Positions 34,146 to 44,516 of a stretch of 64,000 nucleotides of DNA are shown piece after piece. The DNA is from Eublepharis macularius (Eukaryota > Chordata > Lepidosauria > Squamata > Eublepharidae), in the NCBI RefSeq assembly GCF_028583425.1, contig NC_072801.1, forward strand, positions 63,751,766-63,815,765, in the 5' to 3' direction. The notes below the pieces were generated by a model. That model worked only from the letters and a program-made list of their open reading frames with translations. It searched no databases and was not told where the DNA came from. Numbering within the stretch: the stretch's first letter is position 1; each line of letters opens with the position of its first letter. The translations under genes were made by a program, and so were the position numbers.

Positions 34146-34369
34146 GGACCACAAGTGACGCCTGACACAGGTTGGACACTTGTCAGCTTCCCTCAAGTTT
34201 TGATGGGAAATGTAGGCAGCTTGGCGGGATGTTGGACAAGTGACAGTTGAAAAGTCCATTGGACAGCAGTCAGAGAGTCAAGCTGCAAGACCAGGATGCC
34301 TACATTTCCCATCAAAACTTGAGGGAAGCTGACTAGTGTCCAACCTGTGTCAGGCGTCACTTGTGGTCC
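34146..34369. mobile_element. hAT-type hairpin MITE inside a SINE
   Basis: The arms start GGGACCACAAGTGACGCCTG and continue with GGTTGGACACTTGTCAGC and the complement. The flanks GCTCTGAG and GCTCTGTC give an imperfect 8-bp duplication. The inner arms match 6213-6434. Confidence 0.72.
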
Positions 34370-34450
34370 AGCTCTGTCCAAGATCCTGGAGAGATGATGT
34401 CTCTGAGTTCTGAACTAGATTGGCCCATGGTTTGCTGCAATATAAGGCCC
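34370..34450 (+). mobile_element. tRNA-derived SINE (second family), right part
   Basis: AGATCCTGGAGAGATGATGT to CAATATAAGGCCCC continues the SINE that begins at 34026. Confidence 0.5.
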
Positions 34451-34649
34451 CTTCATACCTTTGTGTTATGCATGTGTGTGCATGTGCATGTGTGCGCATG
34501 CATGTGTGAGTGAGAGAGAGAGAACAGAGTCAGAGGGACTGGTCAGCTCCTGTTAATGCAAAAGAACAGTGGGATTTGGGGAATACGCGCTAAGTAAATG
34601 TCTAAGCTGTATATCTAGGCTGAATTGACTTGCATAGCGACCGTGTGGA

Positions 34650-34730
34650 GCTCAAGTGAACAGGGAGGAATACATGTGAGTCTGTTCACTTGCCATTCAA
34701 GTGTAATTTGCCACTTCTAGCTTGGCCCTA
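34650..34730. mobile_element. AGGGCCAAGC-family MITE fragment
   Basis: TGTTCACTTGCCATTCAAGT and the end CTAGCTTGGCCCT match the right arm of this family (58511, 62913). The left arm is decayed. Confidence 0.5.
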
Positions 34731-34879
34731 AGAGTCTCGCTACGCAAGACAGCTTACACGAGTAAGATCAAGTGAAAGATCTTACTCATGCACTGCTAGG
34801 GAGACAGAGTACACTTGAATATAAGACCACACAGAAACTTGAAGGCCCCTGTGTAAGATGTCTTGTGTACAGAGACTTT
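34731..34879. mobile_element. MITE with GAGTCTCTCTACACAAGACA ends (copy 1)
   Basis: AGAGTCTCGCTACGCAAGAC at the left and the complement of TGTAAGATGTCTTGTGTACA at the right form inverted ends of about 30 bp. It shares its ends with 49147-49560. Confidence 0.6.
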
Positions 34880-35479
34880 TGCTGCAGATTTCCAAAGGGG
34901 GCAGGAAGCTATAAGGTTACTTGGAAGATACGAAGCAAATGCATCTTCATGACACACCTTGAACAAGTCCCCTTGCAATGCAATGAATGGGAACTATGCC
35001 CAAGGACCAATGCACTTCCCCTTCTGTCCAACTGTATTGCTATTTTGTTCCCCTTTGGAGTTTTATTTTTTTAAAATATTATTGCTCTTGCTATTTGCAG
35101 AAATTTATTATTTGTGTGCATGGCTGGAATTAAAGAGTATCAATAAAAATTTAAAACTTGTTTTAATATTTTAGTCTACTAAATAATGATGTTGAAATCT
35201 GCTATGTTGATAAGTTCTCCTGGCATACCATCCCCTTTATTCAAAAGAGTCTTGTCCTGCCCCACCATCCTTGCCTTTCTGTATCAATGCTCTTCCATCC
35301 TTATCAACAAAATGCCTTCTACAGTCCTGGATTTGTTTTAAATACACAATGAAACAGTTTTAGCTATTTAGACATTATGACCTGAAGACCAGGTCTTTCG
35401 ATCACATTTGTATCATGCCTTTTCTCAAAGATACCATGACTGGTTCTGTTAAATCCTGGAATGCTATTGGATCACATTA

Positions 35480-35745
35480 AGAGAACATAAGAACATAAGA
35501 GAAGCAATGTTGGATCAGGCCAATGGCCCATCCAGTCCAACACTCTGTGTCACACAGTTGCCCAAAACCAGGTGTCATCAGGAGGTCTGCCAGTGGGGGA
35601 CACTAGAAGTCCTCCCACTGATTGCCTCCCCCCAAACATCAAGAATACAGAGCATCACTGCCCTAGATAGAGAGATCCATCTATACATTGTGGCTAATAG
35701 CCACTGATGGACCTCCGCTCCATACACTAGGACATTCTGGTCCTA
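35480..35745 (+). repeat. LINE-derived interspersed repeat (GGATCAGGCCAATGGCCCAT type)
   Basis: It starts AGAACATAAGAACATAAGAG, runs through TTGGATCAGGCCAATGGCCC, and ends near TAGCCACTGATGGACCTCC. I recall this as a very common amniote repeat; the class name is uncertain. Confidence 0.55.
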
Positions 35746-35755
35746 GTGTATGGAT

Positions 35756-36524
35756 TAGACATGGGCACGAATGAAAAAAGAAAAAAACACGCTGTCCATT
35801 GTTCGTTGCCACCCATGAACAACGAACAACGAACATTGATGAACCTGACCTGTTACCGAACATGTTCGTTGTTCGTGGCCCTTTAAAGATCCCTTTAAAT
35901 TATCAGCTGGCAGGCAGCAAGGGGGATTCCCCCCACCGCCTGCCAGCTGATAGTTTAAAGGGCCCTGTCCTGCCACTTGCAAGCAGCAGGGCCTTTTAAA
36001 CACCCCACAACTCCCAGCCCCCACCCCTCTGCCTCACCCCAGCACTGCCGGGCTGCTGCTGCCCAGTGCAAGAGGGGCAAGGAGATATTCCCCATCCCTC
36101 TCACACCAGGAGAGGCAGCGCCACCGGACTGCTGCGGCCCGGTGTGAGATGGACGGTGAGATTCTCCCTGCCCCTATCGCACCGGGAGAGCCAGCGCCAC
36201 CAGGCTGCTGCAGCCTGGTGCAAGAGGGGCTGGGAGAATCTCCATGGGATCCATGGGTCCCTCCCTTTCTTGTCATTTTCTTTTCACAGTGGAAAAAACT
36301 GGATTGTCTGCTGGAAGCTACTTTGAGGGGTTAACTTACAAGCCAGAAGGAAAGCCAGCAGGAGTTCAGAGAGTCCATGCCTATGTTGCCAGGGGAATTG
36401 ATTGAAAGGCAAAGTCCACTTGTTCGTTTAGAACAGGGCCTCACAAACAGCTTGTTCGCGAACGGCAGATTGGGCTGTTCGTGGCTTTTTTGTGTGTTTA
36501 TATTGCTGTTCATGCCCATCTCTA
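35756..36524. mobile_element. hAT-type non-autonomous element, TAGACATGGGCACGAA ends (copy 2)
   Basis: Inverted ends TAGACATGGGCACGAA and TTCATGCCCATCTCTA. The 8-bp flanks are GTATGGAT and GTATGGAC (one mismatch). The interior has GTTCGTTGTTCGTGG words, complementary near the right end, and a C-rich centre in which a CCGGGCTGCTGC-like unit of about 70 bp recurs three times (36040-36240). Confidence 0.85.
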
Positions 36525-36810
36525 GTATGGACACCTTTCAGAGGAACGGAGTGGACAAGCTGCACTCAGCCCAGCATGACTTGATCTGGATGGCTGTATC
36601 CACTATGGTCAGGCTGGTCAAGAAGGTCTGGAAGCTAATAAAAGCCTCTCTGCTGGATGCTGTGAATGGCATTCAAAGCAATGGTGGCCTTACAGCATCC
36701 CTGGACTTGAATTACCTAATTGACCACTGGGAGAAATCATTCAGAGATTTGACTTCTTTTATTGTTAATGTTAATGTTTATATGTTGCTTTAATGATTTT
36801 ATTATCTTTG

Positions 36811-37230
36811 GAGAGATATATAGAACTATTATAAAAAGATAGAATGAGTAATATATATAGAGAATAAGTCAAATTGTTTGATATAAACGAATGTATGATC
36901 TATATGGTTTATGATATATAGAAATATCTGAAATTGAAAAATTGGGATAAATTGTTTATCTAAGATGGAAACAAAGACTTACAGTTTGGGCATATAATGT
37001 TAAAAATAGTTAAGGATGTACTGCTTAGAATAATGGAGAATATATATTTGTTTTAGATAGAGGAAGCTAATAAAAGTAAGGGAAAGGGGACAAAGGGTTG
37101 GAAAGCTGTTGGAAGTCAACAAAAAGGGGGGGGAAAGGGAGGGGGTTAGAGATGAAAAAATTGGGGAAAATTGAATGTAAATGTGGAAATAATGGATTCT
37201 AACCCAATAAAAATTTTTCAAAAAAAAAAA
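36811..37230 (+). mobile_element. 5'-truncated L1, 3' UTR only
   Basis: Only about 420 bp of L1 3' UTR: GGTTGGAAAGCTGTTGGAAG, the AATAAA of TAACCCAATAAAAATT, and a poly(A) tail. A perfect 19-bp target duplication (AATGATTTTATTATCTTTG) flanks it at 36792-36810 and 37231-37249. Confidence 0.9.
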
Positions 37231-37334
37231 AATGATTTTATTATCTTTGTTTTTACTTTATGAACCACCTCAAGCTGGACTCTGGAGAGACAGCATATCA
37301 GTTTTCTAAATAAATCACTCGGGGCAGCATGTGG

Positions 37335-37468
37335 ACTTCTCCCACCTTACACCCTTTTCACCTAACAACAACCCTGTGAGGTAGGTTAGGCTGAAAGAGT
37401 CACCCCGCTAGTAGAATGGGGTTTTGAACTCAGCTCTCCCAGATTCTAGTTTGACACCACACTGGCTT
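37335..37468 (-). mobile_element. tRNA-derived SINE fragment
   Basis: ACAACAACCCTGTGAGGTAG and ATTCTAGTTTGACACCACAC followed by TGGCT are the complement of the 5' two thirds of the family at 24548. Confidence 0.6.
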
Positions 37469-39247
37469 TCTTTTTGATCTAGATAAACTGGGTTTATGGC
37501 TCTCTTTCCCTAGCCTACACAATATATTTAAAATGGATGCAGAGTCCTGTAACCTAGAGTTTAGGACAAAGGTGAAGTTGTCAGTCAACAATCGGACACC
37601 ATTTTCTTTGTTGAGCAGTGAGCTTGTTGACAGAATCAATTTGCCGCAGACAATGCGATAGCAAATTACAGCTGAATGAGTCTTCCAGGAGGTGAATACA
37701 CTAGTGAAGTTCGACAATAGTCTGCAGCAGGATTCTTGAGAGATAGTCTTGTTGAGTGTTCTCCTAAGCAAACACAAAAGCCAAACGCAATTCTTCTAAT
37801 ATCTGTATACCTGTGATAGTGATGGTTGAAGTTGTAGTCTCCTTCATGACTAATAAATTCTTCCCAGTGATAGCTGTCCACCAGCCCAAAACAGAAAGAA
37901 AGGTTCCATTACGTTCCCAGAATTTTTTTCAGTAGGCTGGTAGGTACACAGTGATCCTCCCCTTATCTTTCTGCACCAGACACAACGTGGTATGTTTAGC
38001 GCTGGCCTCGCCTTGTACTAGTTTGACATTTTCCCTCCCAGCAGTCCAGTTAATTGCAGCCTAGGCTAACGGCACATCCACTGATTGCTAGGCGTCTTTA
38101 CTCTTGCTTCCTCCCTGAAAGATCTTTCAAATAGCGTCAGAATCAACCTGTTTTCTCATTATCTCTAACTGTTGCAGTATGCTTGATTTATATTACATGC
38201 ATATTATCATTATGGTTGCGTCCACACAGGGAAGTACAAAAATGTGTCCTTGCCACTGCAGCAGCAGCAAGTGAGCAGAAATGGCATCCACACATCTTGT
38301 CTCTGCGCTGCTTGCGTCTACTGCTGCTATCCTCCCGTTCCTCCCCCTTTCCCTCTGTTGCATTTATACAAAAGCACAGAGGTGACAGAGATTGCAGTGT
38401 GTGTGAGAGGGGTCCTGATGGCCTAGTAACATCCCTTTCCCCTTCCCAACTATAGCACAGCGTAACTGAGAAGAAAAAAAGGCCCTTTAAAGGGCCAAAA
38501 AGGGAGGCAAAGCTTGCTTCTACCCTTTATTGCCTGTGGGTGGAGCATTCACATGGACGCCCCATCTGCAGCCAGCCATCCTCACTGTTCCTCCTTTGAA
38601 GAGGATAAAAGAAAAAAATTCTTTGAGCTAATTTAAAGGGGAAATTTAAAGGCATTTAAAGGGAGGCCCACATGATGTGCTCCTATTTAAATTGGGGGAC
38701 TTCTTGTGTTCCGGAAACTGCCTATATCTAATAGTAAACTGAGTTGTGCAGATGAGAAAAGATGCTCACAGACCAAGTAGGGGTGTCAACATGTTTAAAG
38801 AACTCTCCAGATATGACTGTAAAACCCTGGATTGAGAAAAGGGCTGAATATGCTTTGTGATGTATGGATTGTGGAGACCAGATGAGAGTCAAAGGGGAAA
38901 AAATGGAGGGGAGGGAAATAAACCTGATTAAAGTACAAGATCTTTAAAAGAATTTTGAAGGTGAGGATTTACCCTTTCACGATTCCTTATAGGGTCCAAT
39001 TTTTTACCCTTTCATATCTTCTACATATATTCACTTCTTTCTATGGCAAAACTTTCTCTATACTATGAATAACAGAATTTTAAAAATTCTAACATTTGGC
39101 AGACAGCTATGTAGGGTATGCTGAAAAATATATAGATTATAGTGTCTGTTGGAAATTGATAAGGAAATTTAAAAAGTCACAAAATTAAACATCATAATTC
39201 TTGATTACATATTTTTATTCTGACCTTCAGGAGCTCCCTATTCGCCT

Positions 39248-39414
39248 CAGGAGCTGCTGTAGCACAGTGGTTAAGTGGCTGGGTTGTGAATCAGCACTCT
39301 GCTGGTTTGAATCCCGCTATTGCTGCGAGCAGAAAAGATGACTGGCTTAATGTCACCCAGTTTGCTTCATGGCTGAGAGGGGATTTGAAGACTCCCTGGA
39401 ACTAGTTCAGTACT
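39248..39414 (+). mobile_element. tRNA-derived SINE variant
   Basis: Box A region TGTAGCACAGTGGTTAAGTG and box B region GGTTTGAATCCCG, spaced as in a tRNA-derived SINE head. The downstream body differs from the other SINEs here. No cloverleaf of a working tRNA is evident. Confidence 0.5.
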
Positions 39415-40320
39415 TGAATCACTACAACATACGGGGGGGGGGGGAGAAGAGGGAGAGAGGCGCTCCTTGTCACCTTACATTGGCTGGCAACCAGTAGGAA
39501 AGGGAAGGGCATGAGACCTGGGGGGAAACCAGAGAGTTTGGGCCAAATCCTAGAATGTCACTTCAGTGACATCCATTGACACAATGCTGATTTCTTTTGC
39601 CAATTTTCCACCGCCGCCCCACCAAATGGCAGTGGGGAGAGGAGAAGGACCTTGGGAAGTCTCTGTACACTCGGCAGACAGTTTTCATCAGGGCAAAAGT
39701 ATGAGGAGAAAGGTTGAGAACTCCCCTCTGTCTCACACTCTGCTTTTTGACTTCAGACTGCAGCTTTAGCATCTATACAGTGAAGTAAGGAAAGGAGGAC
39801 GTCCTTTAAAAAAGATTATGGACCTAGACTCGATGTGTGGTTCTGTCCCCAATTCTAATTCAGAAAGTGACTTGCCTAAAACACCTCAGTGCTTTGTTGG
39901 TGTTAGTAATCACCAGGTGGCACTGTGGTGCCACATGAGGTGATAAGAGATGCCACATATGAAAGGGAAGATTGAATTTACCTTGTACTCTAATTAATCT
40001 GCCCTCAGCCTCACTTCCTTCTGCTGCCAGCCTGTCAAAAAAATTGGGGCAAATTTGTAAGGCATACAACTGCTCCCAGGGAATGACACCAAGACCTAAA
40101 AGATTTTAATAGCAACCCTGCTCTAAAAAGAGATACACATAGTATTTAGGGGCACTGACAATTCCTGATTTAATATTGTGTTTATGATATAGAAAATCAG
40201 TTTATAGGAATTGTGAGCTAGGATTCCTGGGTCTTTCAGGGTAAAGGGCCTGGATATATGAGGAGAAGGTCAGATGCTGGGTCAGGCAGCCGGAAGCCAT
40301 AGTTAGATGAGATGTGGGAT

Positions 40321-41177
40321 TAGAGATGGGCACGATCGGCATTACAATAGAAAAATACCCACGATAATGGTGATCGCACAATCGGGACCCGGAGGATCGG
40401 TGCCGTCCACAGCAACCGATCCAGCGTTCGGGGTGTGTGTGTGTTTGATCGGGGCTTGATTGGGGCGATCGGGCTCGGATCAGGAAGCCAAACACACAGG
40501 CGCCAGCAATCTATTCCCCTGGCAACGGAGCCAGGGGAATGCCTGAGCTGTGTTTGCCCTCCTTCTGTCACCCTGGAAACCTGAATGGAAGCCCAGCTTG
40601 CCTTGATCAGCAGGGCTTCCTTCCAACCACGGAGCAGCAAAGCACTCACCAGTTGGGAGAAGACACCCAGGGGAGGGAGGGGGAAGGGGGTGTTCTGTAG
40701 CCATGGGCACTCCAATCTCATCCCTGCAAACCCTGAGAGGCAGCTCTGATGGCCAAACACATACGAGCGGCCAGACCCCCCACCCCCTGAGGGGAGGCGC
40801 TCGTCGCTGTCTCCCCGTGCCCACCGGGCCCGGCAGCCACCGTCTTTACCCACCGTTCATTTCTCGCCAGCACGCTCCTTTTTGGCCTGGCGGGTGGGCA
40901 CATGGGGGGTGCCGCCGTCGAGCAGCCAGACCCCCTGCCCCCTGAGGGGAGGCGGCTCGTCGCCGCCTCCCCGTGCCCGCCAGGCCCGGTGGTCGCCGCC
41001 ACCACCCACCTTCCCACATAGCTGGGAACAGCGGGGCGCCCCTCCACTTTGGCCTCCCCAATCACGGATCGGAAATGGGAGATGATCGGTGTGGATTGCT
41101 AGTTCGGGATCGTCGCTGGCGCCGATCCACGATCAGCTTGATCGGTAATTTTTTTTTTTGGATCGTGCCCACCTCTA
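40321..41177. mobile_element. hAT-type non-autonomous element, TAGAGATGGGCACGA ends (copy 3)
   Basis: 857 bp with inverted ends TAGAGATGGGCACGATC and GATCGTGCCCACCTCTA. A perfect 8-bp duplication TGTGGGAT flanks it (40313-40320, 41178-41185). A unit of about 148 bp carrying CCCCCTGAGGGGAGGCG occurs twice (from about 40770 and 40918). It shares interior sequence with 15601-16233. Confidence 0.9.
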
Positions 41178-41404
41178 TGTGGGATAGCCAGGATTGGGGG
41201 CCCTGATAGCTTCCATTTTCTTAAAAAGTAACTGCAGGAGGCCTCAGTTTGGATTGTGGCTACAGGGCAATGTTGCAAGGGATTGGGGGAGGGGCAGGAA
41301 TAGGCCTGTGTTGTCAGTTGAAGAACTCCAAATTAAGGAATCCATTATGAGGCCGTAAACACAATGGCTCCTTAGACAAATTAGAGGTAGATCAGGAAGG
41401 GTAG

Positions 41405-41608
41405 CTGTGTTAGTCTGTCTGTAGGAGCAGAAACGAGTCCAGTAGCACCTCTAAGACTAACAAAATTTGTGGTAGGGTATGAGCTTTCGTGAGTCACAGC
41501 TCACTTCTCCAGATACCAACGAATCTAAAGAAGTGAGCTGTGACTCACAAAATCTCTTACCCTACCACAAATTTTGTTAGTCTTAGAGGTGTTACTGGAC
41601 TCTTACAA
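41405..41608. mobile_element. head-to-head Penelope-like termini
   Basis: GAGTCCAGTAGCACCTCTAA, GACTAACAAAATTTGTGGTA and GAGTCACAGCTCACTTCT are followed by inverted copies of the same words. The ends of a Penelope-like element in opposite orientation are the best reading. Confidence 0.6.
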
Positions 41609-42244
41609 ATTAGAGGATTAACAATATTTCATTAGACTATACTGTCTTTGTATCAAAGTTATAGCATATATTTTCTTTTCCTTGAGCACTCCTATTGCTA
41701 AATAAGAAGCCGTTACTCGAAATAAAGAACAGGGGGCAAGCCTAGGGGGTTAACCCTTCTGAATGTCCCCTAACCATTTTCCCTTGAGAAATTAACAGAC
41801 TCCCCTCTAAGATGGTTACAAACTCCAGGAGAGAAAAACCCCAACTCCTGCACCATGGGTTCAATCTAAATCACGTGTCAAAAATCCCCAGAAACTGCTT
41901 TCTGAGAAATGTGAATATATCAGGAGACCCAGTCACGAATTTTCTGTGTCTTTTAGTGGAGCCCAAAGCAAAGGAATTCTGGGGTTCTTCCTCTCAGTAG
42001 CTAAACATATAATGGAGACACCCCTTGATGAGAAGAGTAGGCCAAGCTGTTCCAGGACGGTTGTCAAGTTCCAATTGCCACAAATATGGCACTTCTTCCC
42101 TTGGGCTCAAAGTTGGTCCAATGCTAATTATATTCATTAGCAGGTTAATAAGTAGTTCTTTTGTATGTGCATGTGGTTGGGTGTGCACTCAGTGAAATCA
42201 CCTGATCTTGACCTAAATCATGTTGTTTTTATTACCTCAGATCT

Positions 42245-42440
42245 CAAGAAAAAGATCTTGGTTCAGACATCATCCATAGTTTAATAAAGCATAGTTACTA
42301 TGATTGTCTGAATGCAAGCCCTCCACTAACTATGATTAGTTAGGGTTTGTCAAACCAGGGTCTGAAACTAGGATCTGAAGTTGGTTTGTTAACCACAGTT
42401 CATCTTAATTGTGGTTTCAGGTGATGTCTAAATGCAGACA
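42245..42440. mobile_element. imperfect hairpin element
   Basis: The left side TTGGTTCAGACATCATCC and the right side GGTTTCAGGTGATGTCTAAA are approximately inverted, with TAGTTACTATGATTGTCTGA and ACTATGATTAGTTAGGG inside. A diverged DNA-element remnant of uncertain family. Confidence 0.4.
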
Positions 42441-44084
42441 TCCTGCCTTAAACTTGTCTTATTTCTTGGCAACTCCCTTCCAGGCTGCAAAGAAGAGGAA
42501 ATGAAGCCATTTTCCTGCCGCCACTCCATAAAATTTCTGAGAATTCCTAGAGCAGACTGAAAATTCTTCCAGGTTTTCCCTGAAATTGATGAAACACTGT
42601 TGTGGCAATGACACCCTCCTCTCCCCCTCCCCCCACTGCAGACTCCTGCTGGTTGCCAGTCACTGGAAACCCTAGATCCATATAAAGCTTGACAGTGTAA
42701 GCTGTCTATACTCCTTTCATAGTCACAAGAAAGCCTTCCCAGCTAAATGGTTCTTGACACTGACTCAACAAGAATGACTGCAAGAAAATGACAAGACAAA
42801 GTGACAAAAATTGTGAGAAAATGGCTTTTAATTTTTTTATTCTGAAAATAAAATAAATAAATTTCCAGCACTTTGTTTTGAAGAATATCTAAAAAGAAAC
42901 ACAAGAGCTCTCTAGATCAACTCTGATTTAAGTGCTGAAAGAGTCAGAAGTTACCAGGAACCAGTATAACTCTGGCTCTGAAGTTTGCAAGAAGCCTGGT
43001 ACTTGTTCTTCAGTACTTGATCTTCAAGAGCGGTCCCATGTAGGATCTAATACAGAATTTGGCAACCTAAAGGTCAAACTATACATTGATGTTCCACAGG
43101 TTATGCCTTGATTCCCTATATGTTCCTGACAGGGAACACACAACTGAGGTATGACTGACTTACTAAATGTCAGGTTGGCGAGCTCACATACAACTAGAAT
43201 TCCCAAATTGCCTCCGCCAATGCAGATGTTTTGGCTGGGAAAAGAGGAGTTTGGGGGGGGTATGTAATGTCACTTCCAGGTTGATGCTCTAGGCTGTCTC
43301 CCCTAGTCTTTATGGTCTTTATCAAAGAGGCTAGGAGAAATTCCTAGAGTGCCACTATGTGGGGGCATTTTTTTCTCCCACTCTTCAGTTCCTTGGGAGC
43401 ATGAAATTCAGGTTGAGGACTACTAATTGTCTGCCCCAGATGGTTAAATGGGAGACCCACATGAAATGTGGTTTTGTCCCTGAAATTGCAAGCTTACTTT
43501 TTCTTTTAAAGTCAGGTTTCTAGCCCATAAGACTGGTCAGTTAGAGGTAAAGAGAAAAACAGAACTGGGCTCATAGTGGTGAATCTGAAGGACCTACATG
43601 TGCATTCATAGGATCTTTCTACTATTTCCTTCCCACTTTAAAACTATTGACCAACAAATTACAAATTCCACACTTTTCTTTTCTCTCCTTCCTTCCTTGC
43701 CCTGCCATCTCGATCCCCACCAAACTCCTACATTTGTTGAAGGCCTATATTTAAGGCAATCAAATGCACTATGCAAATAAGGAAATAGATATGTATGTGG
43801 GTAATTTGATTTTTTGAGTGCAGAGTCTGGGCTTCCTGGGTGTAGACACAGGTTTGCTTGGCCAGCACACACAGCCCTTGAGTGAATACTCTGAAGAAAT
43901 ATGTAACAGTCTTCTTGCCTCTGGGCTGAACTGACATATACTGACGGCAAGATGTAAGTTTTCCAAATACAGATTCTCTAGGGCTGTTTCAGGTCAGGAA
44001 GATGGCATTCTGGCCATTTGTGGTCTCTATTGGCATTTGGCCCACAGGCACCTAGGAAATGAGTTCCCAGCACAGAACTTGTAA

Positions 44085-44215
44085 TGGTGTCTGAAGAAGG
44101 GAGCTCTGGTGCTCGAAAGCTTACACCCTGAAAATCTTGTTGGTCTCTAAGGTGCCACGACTCAAATCCTGCTGTTCTGTTGCAGACCAACATGGCTACC
44201 CATCTAAAACCTCTG
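44085..44215. mobile_element. Penelope-like element terminus
   Basis: It contains GTCTGAAGAAGGGAGCTCTG, GCTCGAAAGCTTACACCCTG, ATCTTGTTGGTCTCTAAGG and the end CAACATGGCTACCCATCTAA. It begins 302 bp past the connexin stop codon. Confidence 0.55.
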
Positions 44216-44516
44216 AATGAAGCCTTGTAGGTGGACCAAGGGAAGATACACGGATAATGTAACATATAGTTAAAGGCAGCAGTCTTTACCCTGTGTCTCT
44301 TGCCTTCCAAGCTACCAGCTCCTGCTAGAGATAGCTCCCTACTCCTGCCTTCTTGTACCTGCTAGTTCTCAGTGAGGTGATGAAGTTGCTTCTCAACTGT
44401 ACCACTTCAGACTGTGGTAACCTCATTAAATCTGAAGAGGTATAGCCCATCCCCCCGCAAGTTTACCTCTCAATGAGAACTAAGCCTTGTTGTTCTTTTG
44501 TATGTTGTCATCGCTC

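Larger units (their letters stand above)
31770..44080. other. intergenic spacer between SPN and the connexin gene
   Basis: No host gene recognised. Unassigned stretches are 31.8-32.8, 33.0-34.0, 34.9-35.5, 37.5-39.2, 39.4-40.3 and 41.6-44.1 kb. The region 38.2-38.6 kb has CAG/CTG-rich words but no frame I trust. Human genes that flank SPN, such as QPRT, are not seen. Confidence 0.5.

Noticed and set aside
37430-37777. 115-residue minus-strand frame
   Set aside because: It overlaps a SINE fragment and has no recognisable domain or start context.
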